A stretch of DNA of 64,000 nt from Struthio camelus. Lineage: Eukaryota; Chordata; Aves; Struthioniformes; Struthionidae. Where the stretch lies: contig NC_090967.1 of the NCBI RefSeq assembly GCF_040807025.1, positions 5,944,001 to 6,008,000 on the forward strand, read 5' to 3'. Under the pieces are notes generated by a model. It did no database searches. It was not told the DNA's origin and worked only from the letters and a program-made list of their open reading frames with translations. Below are positions 27,053 through 37,599 of this stretch, in pieces. The position numbers and the translations under genes are program-made. Numbering within the stretch: the stretch's first letter is position 1; every line of letters begins with the position of its first letter.

Positions 27053-27128
27053 GGGACAATGGGAGCTAGAAGAGCTCAGGTGCTTGGTTTATGAAAGCAT
27101 GTTCTTGCTTTGCAAAGGGTTGCTTTTC

Positions 27129-27154
27129 TTTTTTTTTTTTTTTTTTTTTTTTTT
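27129..27154 (+). repeat. Poly-T run (26 T)
   Basis: A homopolymer in the KLHL26 3'UTR, 80 bases after the proximal poly(A) signal. Confidence 0.9.
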
Positions 27155-29193
27155 GCCTGAAAGGGAATACTTATCCCTGCTCATCTCTGATCTGTGTTGA
27201 TTCTTCGTTGTTTGGATTACCTTGCAGTTTCAGATCGCTTCCTCACCCCCTCCAGATAGTAGCATGAGGTTCTAGTCTAGAAATTCTCCCTTAATTGGGA
27301 CACCCAAAGTTTGCAACACTAAAGCCATGTTGATAGCTTGATTACATATAAACGGGCATGATTTTTATAATTGCCAATAATGTGCTTGGCTTCACTGGCA
27401 ATAAGAGCTCTGCAGCTGTTCATCAGTGCTTGAAGCGAGAGCACCTAGAGTTTCTGTCCTTCACCTGTATGCATCCATCCAAACCTCTTTCATACAGTGA
27501 AGGAGATGGGTGCTACTTGTCCAAGTGCTTGAAGGTTTTCTCCCTTGACTTGTAAATAAGGTAGTTGGTATCATGATATGACGGAAGTCCAAGTGGAATG
27601 CTTTTTGTTGCCATTGAGAACTGGAAATCAACAGAGATTTGTTCTAAGGTGGCTTTGTCATGTTTTAGTATTCTGTGTGCTAAACACACATTTTATGATA
27701 CTTCCTGAACTTTCCTCCAGGTCATTTTTCTAATTAATTTGACTGATTAATGAATTGAAAGTTTCTCCTTTTTATCAGGTATTCTGTTTCAAGGGCTTTG
27801 TTTTGTATCTGTATAAGTTTTGATGTAGATGTATGCAGCCTCCTTTTTAGAGAAACTGTTGCGTTCTGCTGTTAAATAAATACTGTGCTGTAACCTTTAG
27901 AGACAATATGTAATGTCTGTTTTGCTAATGAATCATCGATCAGGTCTATTTAAAGCACGAACTCCATACCTCAGATTCACTTAAAGATATTTTTCTCTGA
28001 TAATTGATTCAAAGTACCTTTGTATATGATAGAGCGAGGACACGTGCTTCTCAGTTAAGCTTGTCATCTAAATTTTAGTTAAAAGGATACATAGTTTTAT
28101 CTGTGTTTCTCTCTACTTGCTGGTTTGCCAGTAATAAATTAATGAAAAGTACTTGTTCTTGAATAGCGTGCTAAAGCCAGTGGGCAAGCTCCACTTGCTA
28201 GCTCTTAGGCAGTTAATTTACTCCATTCTCTGTTCATTTGGTCTGGCGTGGAAGCCAGAAACACTGCAAAACAGCCTTGGCAGATAACAAATGCATTTTG
28301 AAAGGAAGAAATATAACTCAGTACAAGCTTCAAAGTTGCAAAATAATGGATTTTTTTTGTTTTAAATTTAAATGCTTGCTTATCTTTATGAAAGGAGTGC
28401 TTTTTTAGGTGCATTACAAATGGAAGGTTACTTGCTTTCTTGTTTGCAGAGTACAATTCAGCTTCATATGAGTGTGCCATTCCCCCCATCATTGCCTCCC
28501 TAAAATGCTTCAGTATTCTTCCCTATTTTATTTAAATTTTCCTACCAATAGTATTTCGATGGCAGCAACTGATGGTTTGGGATCTTCTTTAATAACTGAG
28601 ATTTCCTGAATGTGCAGCCTTCGTGCTCACAAGCCATTCTGAACCCATGCTGTGACCGTGGTTAGCATCTCTTTGTAACGAAACTGTTTTAATTTTCACT
28701 TCAAGCTACTAAGGTATGTGTTTGTGTGTGTGTGGAGGGGGGGAATTGTGAAGGGGGGGAAAAAAGAAAAATCCTTGACAAATTTAATATGTTTGGTCTT
28801 ACTTTTAATGTCAACCTTGCAAAAACAGACTTAGCCTCTGTATTGGTTCATATCAGAATGGTGGCTGTGTGGATAGGAGGATTCACAAAGCCATTCTGTA
28901 ATTATGGTTTAATAAACACACCAACCGTTGCCTGCGACGCGGCAGACTAGCCCGGTACCTGCTTTGCCGTTCCCTGGCGCGGTGCGGCGGGTGCTGGGAA
29001 AGGTTTCCAGACTCTCTAGCTGAGACTTGTGACAGAGCACTGCTGTGCACCATCTCTCTTTGTTAAAGGAATGTGCTTTTTATAGAAATATAAATAATTA
29101 TTTTTCATAATGTTAGCTAGAAATATTCTAGCTGTTCTTAATTTAGCGAGACTGGCTAAAATATTTGTGAAAGTGCATATCATCCATATTGAT

Positions 29194-29199
29194 AATAAA
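29194..29199 (+). terminator. KLHL26: Distal poly(A) signal candidate of KLHL26
   Basis: AATAAA followed by a GT-rich downstream element within 30 bases. It is the best distal candidate by context. Confidence 0.45.
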
Positions 29200-29338
29200 G
29201 TTTTACCCCTGTAAAGTATGCAGTTGTGGCTCTGAGCTGTTGTATACAGCGGCTACGCGTTATTCTGAAAATAAGCTGGTCTGATTCTTTTGTTGTATTG
29301 AAACAAGTTGATGTTGAGATGAGGGTATTCACATGAAT

Positions 29339-29365
29339 ATCTAAGTAGTCTTGAACTACTTAGAT
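29339..29365. repeat. Perfect 11-bp inverted repeat with 5-base loop
   Basis: ATCTAAGTAGT pairs exactly with ACTACTTAGAT across the loop CTTGA. Confidence 0.85.
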
Positions 29366-32300
29366 TGAAAAAGATGAATTTTTGCTATGGTGGGATGCAG
29401 TGCAAAAGGGCTTCACTTTTAACGCTCCACGGCTCGCTTGGAGAAGGCACTTCATGAGATGCCCTGCGTGAAATGGAACCGGCCTGGGATCTTCTCCTCT
29501 TTAAGAACGAACAAAGCCAAATAAATGTTTGATTGCACTCAGAGTCATTTATTAGTCTCAGAGCAGCAATAAACGTTATGGGGGTAAACCTGATTTGGTA
29601 CATTTTAAAATACCCTTGAACAGATGGGGAACAGTAAAAGCCCAGCGTCATTAGTTCTCGTTATTTGCAGAGTATGCGTGTCCCATTGGGGACTCCTGTC
29701 ACGGCTGGGATAACAGCTTCTGTCTTCTCTGATGTTTTATGGGCCTGAAATTGTACTTAAAACTATAAAGAAAGCGAGCGCTGGAACTTTTGGCAGGGTG
29801 CAGACTAGCTAGAGCTGGGGAACGTCTGCATCCTATTAATGGTGTCACTGACCCTCTTCCGAAGGGGCTGCCTGCTCGGCATCGCACTGTCACTTCTCCC
29901 TATCCGAGAACCTCGCTGACTCGCGCAGACTCTCGTATCGACGCCTCGGAAATTTAGTAGCGGCAGAAATGTTCATCTCTTTGATTTCAAGTGAATGAAG
30001 ACACTCCCACTAGCTCTGAGCTCCCTGGTGCTGATTGAAAATGATGCCGAGCGCTGTAACCGGCTCAGGACCGCTCGTAAGCCACGGCAGAGCTACTCAG
30101 ACGCGTCGGCTTCCACGTCTGCCATAAGGTCTCGAGTTGCTGAAATGCTGCAAACTTCAGGGACGTTTATCATGCTACGATTATTGAAGCCAGGCTACTG
30201 TCAAAATGAATAAAACATGTTTCTCAACGCAACTCTAATTATGATTTTTAGGCAGTTGTGTAATGTGCAGAACTTTATTTACCATAAATCTTTTGGTTGC
30301 TTGCACAAATGAATGAGGTTTCATCACTTGTGACTTAAGGAGCAGGACAAGTTAGTGGGACTGAACAGATTTACAGCTCAGCAAGGGCACGCTGGCACGT
30401 CGGGCAGCTGGGGGCGCAGAGCCAGCTAGCGCTGCCTTCCTCCAAGCGCTCTGCCATCTTGAATTTCACCTGGGAGCGTGTATAAATATATCTATCTTTC
30501 CCTTAATGTTATTTTTTACAGAGACAGCTTGGATTCTGCTGTGCATTTTAATACTGAGTAGGCACAGGATCATCCCACAGACTCCAGAACCTTTTTTCTC
30601 CTTCCAAACTAATAACCGAGTTTCAATAGTGCAAGGTTGGTGCTTTTGAGTTGAATGTTTCAACTGCAGGGAGTTCTATGGAGACGTTTTAAAAGTTTAT
30701 GGGGCAGTCATGATTTCAACTGTTCCAACACTGAATGCTCCGTGCCACGAAGAAGACCCTGCCTCGGCTTTCTGCTGGCGGGAGGCAGCTCGCAGGCGGC
30801 TGCTGCTTTAGCTGCACAACCTGAAATTCACCTCAGATTGTCAGACAAAGGCTAAAGATTTAGCACAGTGCAATGAGGGGGGAGGGCTTGCATTAAAGTT
30901 GTGTGTGCAGTTTGCAATGGAAAACAGAAAAGCTGCTATGGCAAGAGTTTTTAAGAAGGTTTTATAAGCTATAGAGAGCAAATCAAGGGTACTTGGGTTG
31001 GTCCCTGAGGCTTTGCAGTCGCTATTTCACACCCAGGCCCCGTCACATAATTAGCTAGAACTATTTTATATGGCTTCTTAAAAAAATGAAAAAAATCTTT
31101 TTTTTTTTTTTGGTTCCCCCTCTTGTTTATGCAGGCCACCAGCCAGTCTGCTTCTGGCAACACTGCTTTATATCTGGAGTAATTCCTTTGAAGTCACTGG
31201 AGTTGCACTAGATTAACACTGGAGTACCTAGAGCAGAATTTATTCTTTTAGCTGAGTTGGTTTGTTCAATATCGTCCAGTCACATTGCTTTGAAAATGTA
31301 CTAAAAAGTATTTTACACGTGGTTGTCTGATGTTTCTAATCAGGCTGCTAATCTGTGTCTCCCTACAACGTTTGCAATTATTTGCTTTAAATGCATCCTC
31401 TCTTTTTCCTCACCGTGGCCTGGGGTCTTGTTTAAACATGCGATCCTCCTTATGGCCGCAGATGTGCTTGCATTTGGTATTAGTGCCTCAAGGATAGTGG
31501 TTTACAACCGGGTTTAGGAGGAGCGTATGAATTTCACTGAGGTTTGGAAGAGAGAAATTAGTCCTATAGTGCAGGTAGCGTATCTGTAACCTTCATTTTG
31601 CCTGTGTCAGGGTTCTCACCCTTCTTATGACAAAAGTGTGAGCTTGCTATTTCCTAGGAAGCAGATGAAGGCATATACCATGGGAAGGGGGTCAGGTTTA
31701 GTGCTTGGTGAATAGAGATGAGCTCTGTGTTGCCTGCGCATCAGTTGTGCGGGCAGAGGCTGTTGTCCTGTGCCAGTTGCAACAGCCTGTCTCTACTTTC
31801 TTGAGGGCTGCACTATGTTTGAGAGTTTCTTTTTGGTATCTGAGTCTTTCAGAAAGCCAAGTGTGTGCTCTTTTGGGCTGCAGCTGTTGGTTTTAGTTAT
31901 GCTGGGGATAATGGGAGGAAGGCAGGGGCCCTATTCTTCCCACGTTTATTGATAACATTGACATTGAAATGTGTCCGCCTGTTGTATCAAGGCATGAACG
32001 GCACCTTGTAGAGGACCAGAAAAGCAAACCTTGATCCCCGGCCAGATGTTGGGCAGGGTTTCAGCTGAAGGCTTACAGCTTGCAGTTGAGAACCTGTCAT
32101 TTGCACAGTGAAAAACAAGTTGTTATGTTCCTTTTGAGGATTTTGCAAAACAGTGACCAGAATTTGAGTGAAAGAGCTGCTGCTATCAAAGGAGCCCCAA
32201 AGGAGCTTCTTAGAAATGCATTTTTCTCGAGGTACAGATCCGTCATCTAAAAGCACATGCTCGCAAGTGCAAGGCACCCTGTCCTCCAGGGCGCTCAAAG

Positions 32301-34784
32301 TGGAATGTCAGTCCACTGTACAGTTTGCCGTAAAATGTATGCTTAGGCATTTTCCTGAACTACTACTACTAATAATAATAACCGTGTGTTTGAAGTTGTC
32401 GTGTACTGATGTGCTTTGCTGAATTGCAGCCTAAAACGGCTACAGTCTGTGACCAGAGAGATCTGCGCTGCAGACCTTGCAGGATAACGCCGGCTGGGGA
32501 AGGGTGTCTCTCCCCTGACTGCCAAAAATTCGTTTTTCCCCCACAGAACTGCCCTGATAGACTGCTTTCTCAATGCAGCTTGTTTTGCTTTGGTGGCAGG
32601 AAGAGGGAGGGGAAAGGCGGCTCTTTTACTTGCACAAAACAGTTGTGCAAGTATGGCTGCATCCACAGAAGAAATGCTCAAGAGGTGCCTGCATTTAGCT
32701 GGCACGCTTGTCTAACTGCTCATCAGTTTTTTAATCCAAAATTTACCTGTACCTGCAAAAAGTTACTGAATTATCCTTCAACTCCCTCCCCTTTTTTAAA
32801 AATAACTTTGGCATAAAAAGTGCAGACGCAACTTCAGCCTTTAATTTGCAGGTAAACCTCTGTCCTAAGGCATGGAAATAGCGGTGGTTGGTTTAGCACC
32901 GGGCCAAGAACCAGGGATGTGGGCAGGTAGTTGATTATGGGGAGCTTGCTAGTGGTGGTTGGAGCAAGTGGAAAGTCTTACGTTTCTGCTGCTTTGTATT
33001 TCTGCTTGAAGTATAGCAGGAGACAGCAGGACAAGGACTGTTCCTTGGGGCGTTTCACCCAAGTAATTGTTGCCTGGCCTATAGCTATTTTATAAGAAAT
33101 GAGTGCTCAGGAAGCTTCTGCAAAAAACTATAGTTTTTTAAGTCTATTACTTATGGCCCTTTTAGCACACGTATCTGAAGCTGAACCATGAGTTTTAAAA
33201 ATAAAGTATTTTCTGCTACTTTATATGATTGAACGTCATCAAATTTTCTGAACTTTGATTTGACAGAAAGCTATGGAAGGAAACATCTTGCCTTTTGATA
33301 TGCCTTGGTGTCTGATCTACAATTTGATTTGCAATGGTGTAATCTCTTAGTGGTAAAAAGTATTTCCCGGTTTCCTGTTTGTTTCAATAAAGTGCATGAT
33401 TCTTTCTCGTGCCTCGCTCTTTAGTGCTGACTGAATATACCCGCCTATAACGCTTTTTGCCTTTGGAAAGATAAGTGGCTGCCGCTTTACCAGCTCACCG
33501 CATCACCTTGGCATCGTGGGAGTACGTCTTGCTTCAGCGTGGCACGAATCCAAACCTTGATTCTGGGAAAAATAACCGTAACAGAATCCTTTGTGTGGCT
33601 GCCAAAGCTTTACAGAGCACCAGCAGATAAGACTTGCAGAAATTAGAATATTTTCTTTTAGGAGCCTGTGTTTGCTTTCTTTCTCTAATTTTGGCATTTA
33701 CAGGGAATGGGAAAGAAACTAAGTTGGAAAGATGACAGTGGCATAATCTGGGGAATGCTTCCCCCCCCCCCCATTCCTCCCCCCTCAACAGAGCAGAACC
33801 AAGAGTTTTGTGTGGTTGCAAGTTAGTTTGCTTGGTCTGATGAGGAAGATGAGAGATGAACAGACTTGGTGAATGGCAGAGAGAGGGCAATTCGGATGTT
33901 TTTATCTGCCCATGGAAAATAAGTATATCTTAAATTAAAGGACATGGTCACAAATTCCAACTGAAAAAAGAAAATTTTTTTCCCACAGAAAGCACAATTT
34001 GGAGCTCATTTGCAAAATACCATTGAAGCTGAGAGCTCTGTGGCCTTCACAAAATACTCTTTTCTGAGGCTAATGGGAACATCGATGGGAACAGTAAGTA
34101 GGACGCTTAAGAGATAAAATCTTCCTGTCTATAAGCAAAAAGTGGCAGCTTATTTGTTGGTCCAGGCACAATCTCATGTTGTTTGCTCTTGCGTAAGTGG
34201 TCAACCTCACACCTTCCCCTGAAGCCTCTAAGGGAGAATACGGAAGTAGCTGGCTCTCATCTGCCAAAGCAATTCCAAAGGATAACAAGCATGGGATAAG
34301 TAAACAAACTCTCCTCCCTGCAGCCCGCTGGCTCTCGGCTGCATCTGTGCTAAGAAGCTGCAGGTTGCTCGGTAAGGATTTGTTTGCAACAAAAGCAGAT
34401 GTGAACACAACACTGGTCCTCCAATGACTCTTTGTTTGCTTCAGAACAAAGCTCTGATTCTCCGTTATGAGAAACTTGTTCATAACACATGTCTGGAAGG
34501 CGGAGGGAGATAGAAGCTGCTGTCTCAAGGGATCCCATAACAGCTTTCTAGTGAGATCAAGTTGTTCTCACATGGCCCCATATGTGCGCAAGGTGAAAAC
34601 AGGAGGAGACATAAATAATGCTTATGGTATGAGCTCATCATTTTGTCAAATGCATGGCATATCTCCTTTGGTGGAGGAAGGAGGAAACCTGGCACCAATC
34701 TAAAATGTCTCCTTGCCAATGCCTTAATGCAGTCAAGATTTATATTGTCTGCTAGGTCATGCACTCAGCAGCCATTCAGATCCA

Positions 34785-35130
34785 CCCACACCCCAAAATG
34801 CAGAGCTGTGAGTGGGTGAGAAATTCCAGAAGCGGCTCAGCCAACACGAATGTTGTATTAAAGAGAAGTTTATTAAGCAAATTGTTTTAAAATCAAAGGA
34901 TTTAAGAACAGCAGCGGGATCCAGGTTGCACTCTGGAATTTAATCTGATAAAGCAAGACAGGCAAAACAATAAGAAAAGGGAGTCTTCTAGAGGGAGGAA
35001 GTTGTAGCCCCCCTCCCTCCCTGGCCATCTGTGTTCCTTCCCTGTGAACCAAGAACAGGAGTAGCCGTCGGAGGAGAGATTTCACTCCCTATTCAATCTC
35101 CGGAGATCCAAGAGAGGAAAATTTATCAAG
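34785..35130 (-). mobile_element. Probable decayed endogenous retrovirus LTR (fragment)
   Basis: On the minus strand the stretch reads like the 3' half of an LTR: AATAAA (complement of 34869-34874), a short R/U5-like segment with GTGTTGGCTGAG and CTTCTGGAATTTCTCACCCA, then a TTTTGGGGTGTGGGTGGATC stretch. That last piece could be a CpG-decayed proline-type primer-binding site. No intact retroviral gene is seen next to it. The outer end and family are not determined. Confidence 0.42.
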
Positions 35131-35429
35131 TCTCATCTTAGACACCTAATCTTTTGGTGCTAAAAAAGGCAGATTGACAGCTGGATCTAGAGTATGTTTG
35201 ATATTATCACCTATAGTATTAAATCCAGGATAACTTAACAAATAATTTATCTTCCTCCCAGTTGTCAAGCAAAAAACAATTTAGTTGAAGGGTATCTTGG
35301 TGTTAATCTTAAGACTACATGCTTTTAGCATGACAGGCCAGTTTTGCAGGTCAAATGCTGTTCACGTACACAGCTAGCGAGTATTTAACTGAACACGCGT
35401 GCTGATTGTTTACTCCTGGTAAGCAATGC

Positions 35430-35545
35430 AAGAGGCTAGACTAACGTCTGTCAGGAATGACACGGGTATGGCTGATCCTGCAAGGGGGTGGCCTAGATGA
35501 TCTTTCACGTCTCAGCTGTGCTTTCTGCGATGGTATCTCTTATCA
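35430..35545 (+). mobile_element. CR1/L3-type LINE 3' end fragment
   Basis: AGAGGCTAGACTAACGTCTG, TCAGGAATGACAC, TGATCCTGCAAGGGGGTGGC and CTAGATGATCTTTCACGTCT follow the conserved 3'UTR of CR1/L3 LINEs (GTTGGACTAGATGACCT-type core). Divergence is moderate, pointing to an old 5'-truncated insertion. Confidence 0.65.
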
Positions 35546-37079
35546 CTTTATAAACACTTTACATGCAAATTGGCAACTAGGATTTAGGGTAGGATGCGAC
35601 TTTGTTGCTAGCACTAGTCCTGACAGTTGGTGCTGCGCTGAGTTTCATCCATCCATCTTCCAACAGCCTTGCAGTGGTGGATAATTATAATCTCTTAGGT
35701 GGGCAGGAAATGCTTATAAATGACTGGTAAACTGACTAAAACAAGGCCACTGAGGTGATCAGTAGTAGAAGAGAGAGCAGAGTCTAATTTCTTTATCTGA
35801 CAGTTCAACCATTAGAGGATTCAGTTACTGGAGTAAGCACTGTTCAGGGGCAGAGTCATCACTGAAAAAGAAGAGCTCCCGCTTTACCTCTGTTGCTTCA
35901 TAAAAAAAGAAAGTGTAAAGGCCAGTGCGTGGGTGTTGGGAAACAGTACTGTCAGGATTTATTAGTGTCTAATGTGTGTGGCTTGCATATCACAGTGCTT
36001 TGCACCAATCTGATGCGAACACAGCTGGAATCGGTGGCTTAGCAGCCTAAGCTTGTGTTTTGAAATGTCTGCGCTCCCTGGAACTGCCCGCACGCATCCC
36101 GGCAGGGTCATCGCTGCCTGTCGTCCTGTCCTTACACCAGATATACCGCGTCCCACACATTGCCGGCTCTGTCGTCCAAGGTCCTGACCGCTCGGGGTGG
36201 AAATTCAAGGCTCTGGTGCCCTGGCTCCACGTCCTGGTAGAGCTGTGTGTGCAGAATAGCACGGGAGAGGGGCAGATGCAGGTGCAAGCGGGAGGAGCGG
36301 CACACGCTTGGAGGACTTTTGCCAGTGAAAGCGTGCTTGCACGGGAAGAATGCAACGTTTTGCTCTGTGTCGTTTACAACAGCACTGTGGTAGCATCTTC
36401 TTGCTACTGGACATCGCACTGAAACGTCCTAGGGAAACAGAAGCCTTTTCTGATTCCCAAACCTTTGCCAGGAACCCACTTCCTTAGTATCTTGCGACTA
36501 AATTTCTGCTGTACATACATCACTTTTCTTACAGCTTCACATGTCTTCTGTTGCACGAAGAGGCAGCGACCAGAGAGCAGGAACTGTTGCTTAAGAGACT
36601 CGCTCATTAATTCTCGTTCTCCTCTCCTTTTCCTTCTCTACTGCTCCGTCTGAGCGCTGGCAGGCGGCTGAGCAGGAGCTGGGTATCTTTTCCACTCCGT
36701 GTCTCAACAGGGGCCTGATGTGTGCGAGCAGCTGAGAGAATAGCTGGTTGCGTCTGAAGAAAAAGCCCACTGAAATAAACCACTGACCTCTCCACAGACA
36801 GGAAAAATAAGAGGAAACGGGAAAAGTTGAGATTTTTAACTTGCCGGCTAAAAACTTTAATTTTTTTTTTTTGTTTTAAGAGATTTATTCCCCACTTCAG
36901 GGCAGGAGTGTGATAGCCGAGTGCTCGTTGGGGGCGCACACTCACATCACCCCCCCCTCCACTTTTAGCATCACCTTTTCCAGCCAGCTCCGTTACCAGG
37001 CTCCCTGCGTTACGCAGAGCACAGAGGGGGGTTTCCCCTACCACGAGCGGGGCGGGGACATTAACGAATATGGGAAATT

Positions 37080-37473
37080 TCAGGAAAAAGAGGGGACGAA
37101 GGTGCCCGGAGCGGCCGCGGGACGCGGGGGCAGCCGGCGGCGAGGCATCACCTCAGGGCGGCCGGCGCGCAACGCGCATGCGCGCCCGCTCCCCGCGCAC
37201 GTCCACGGGGGAAGCCCCTCTTCCGCGCATGCGCCCCCGCGCCTCTGGCCTCCCCCCCCCGCCTCCCGCTTCCAGCGTCGCCCGCCTCCTCCCGCTCGCG
37301 CCGCCGCTGGCCTCGCGCATGCGCCCCGCCGCCGCCTCGCCACCCCCTCCCTCCCGCCCGGCGCCGCCGGCGCGCAGGCGCCTTGCGCACCCCCGCCCGC
37401 CCGCCCGGCCTGCCCGCCCGGCGCATGCGCCTCGCCCCCTCCGGCGCGGGGAGGGGGATGCGGACGGGGGAAG
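37080..37473 (+). promoter_or_regulatory. CRTC1: CRTC1 CpG-island promoter with four NRF1-type palindromes
   Basis: A TATA-less, CpG-dense segment upstream of the CRTC1 start. It has perfect GCGCATGCGC palindromes at 37174-37183, 37225-37234, 37315-37324 and 37421-37430, the NRF1 consensus core. The start site itself cannot be fixed from sequence. Confidence 0.7.
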
Positions 37474-37482
37474 ATGGCGGCC
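37471..37482 (+). promoter_or_regulatory. CRTC1: YY1-type motif overlapping the CRTC1 start codon
   Basis: AAGATGGCGGCC fits the YY1 consensus closely and includes the initiation codon, as in KLHL26. Confidence 0.55.
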
Positions 37483-37599
37483 TCGAACAACCCGCGGAAA
37501 TTCAGCGAGAAGATCGCGCTGCACAACCAGAAGCAGGCGGAGGAGACGGCGGCCTTCGAGGAGGTCATGAAGGACCTGAGCCTGACCCGCGCCCACAGG
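37474..37599 (+). CDS. CRTC1: CRTC1 exon 1, CREB-binding domain
   Basis: Exactly 42 codons from ATG to CACAGG|GTGAGC, phase 0. The product is [20 protein letters not shown], then [20 protein letters not shown], then HR. In human the same 42-residue exon is the part fused to MAML2 in mucoepidermoid carcinoma, so the boundary is conserved. Human has Thr at position 3 where this has Ala. Confidence 0.95.

Larger units (their letters stand above)
26562..29220 (+). other. KLHL26: KLHL26 3'UTR (extent inferred)
   Basis: AT-rich noncoding sequence with several AATAAA hexamers (27047, 27875, 28134, 28911, 29194). The last is followed by a GT-rich stretch (CAGTTGTGGCTCTGAGCTGT), so I place the distal end near 29220. 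The proximal signal at 27047 would give a 0.5 kb UTR. A run of 26 T (27129-27154) lies inside the long form. Confidence 0.5.
29221..37080. other. KLHL26-CRTC1 intergenic region
   Basis: Mostly AT-rich sequence with no exon that I can support. It holds a perfect 11-bp hairpin at 29339-29365, a poly-T run near 31098, an LTR-like stretch (about 34785-35130, minus), and a CR1/L3 LINE tail (about 35430-35545, plus). CpG density rises from about 36900 toward the CRTC1 promoter. Confidence 0.6.
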
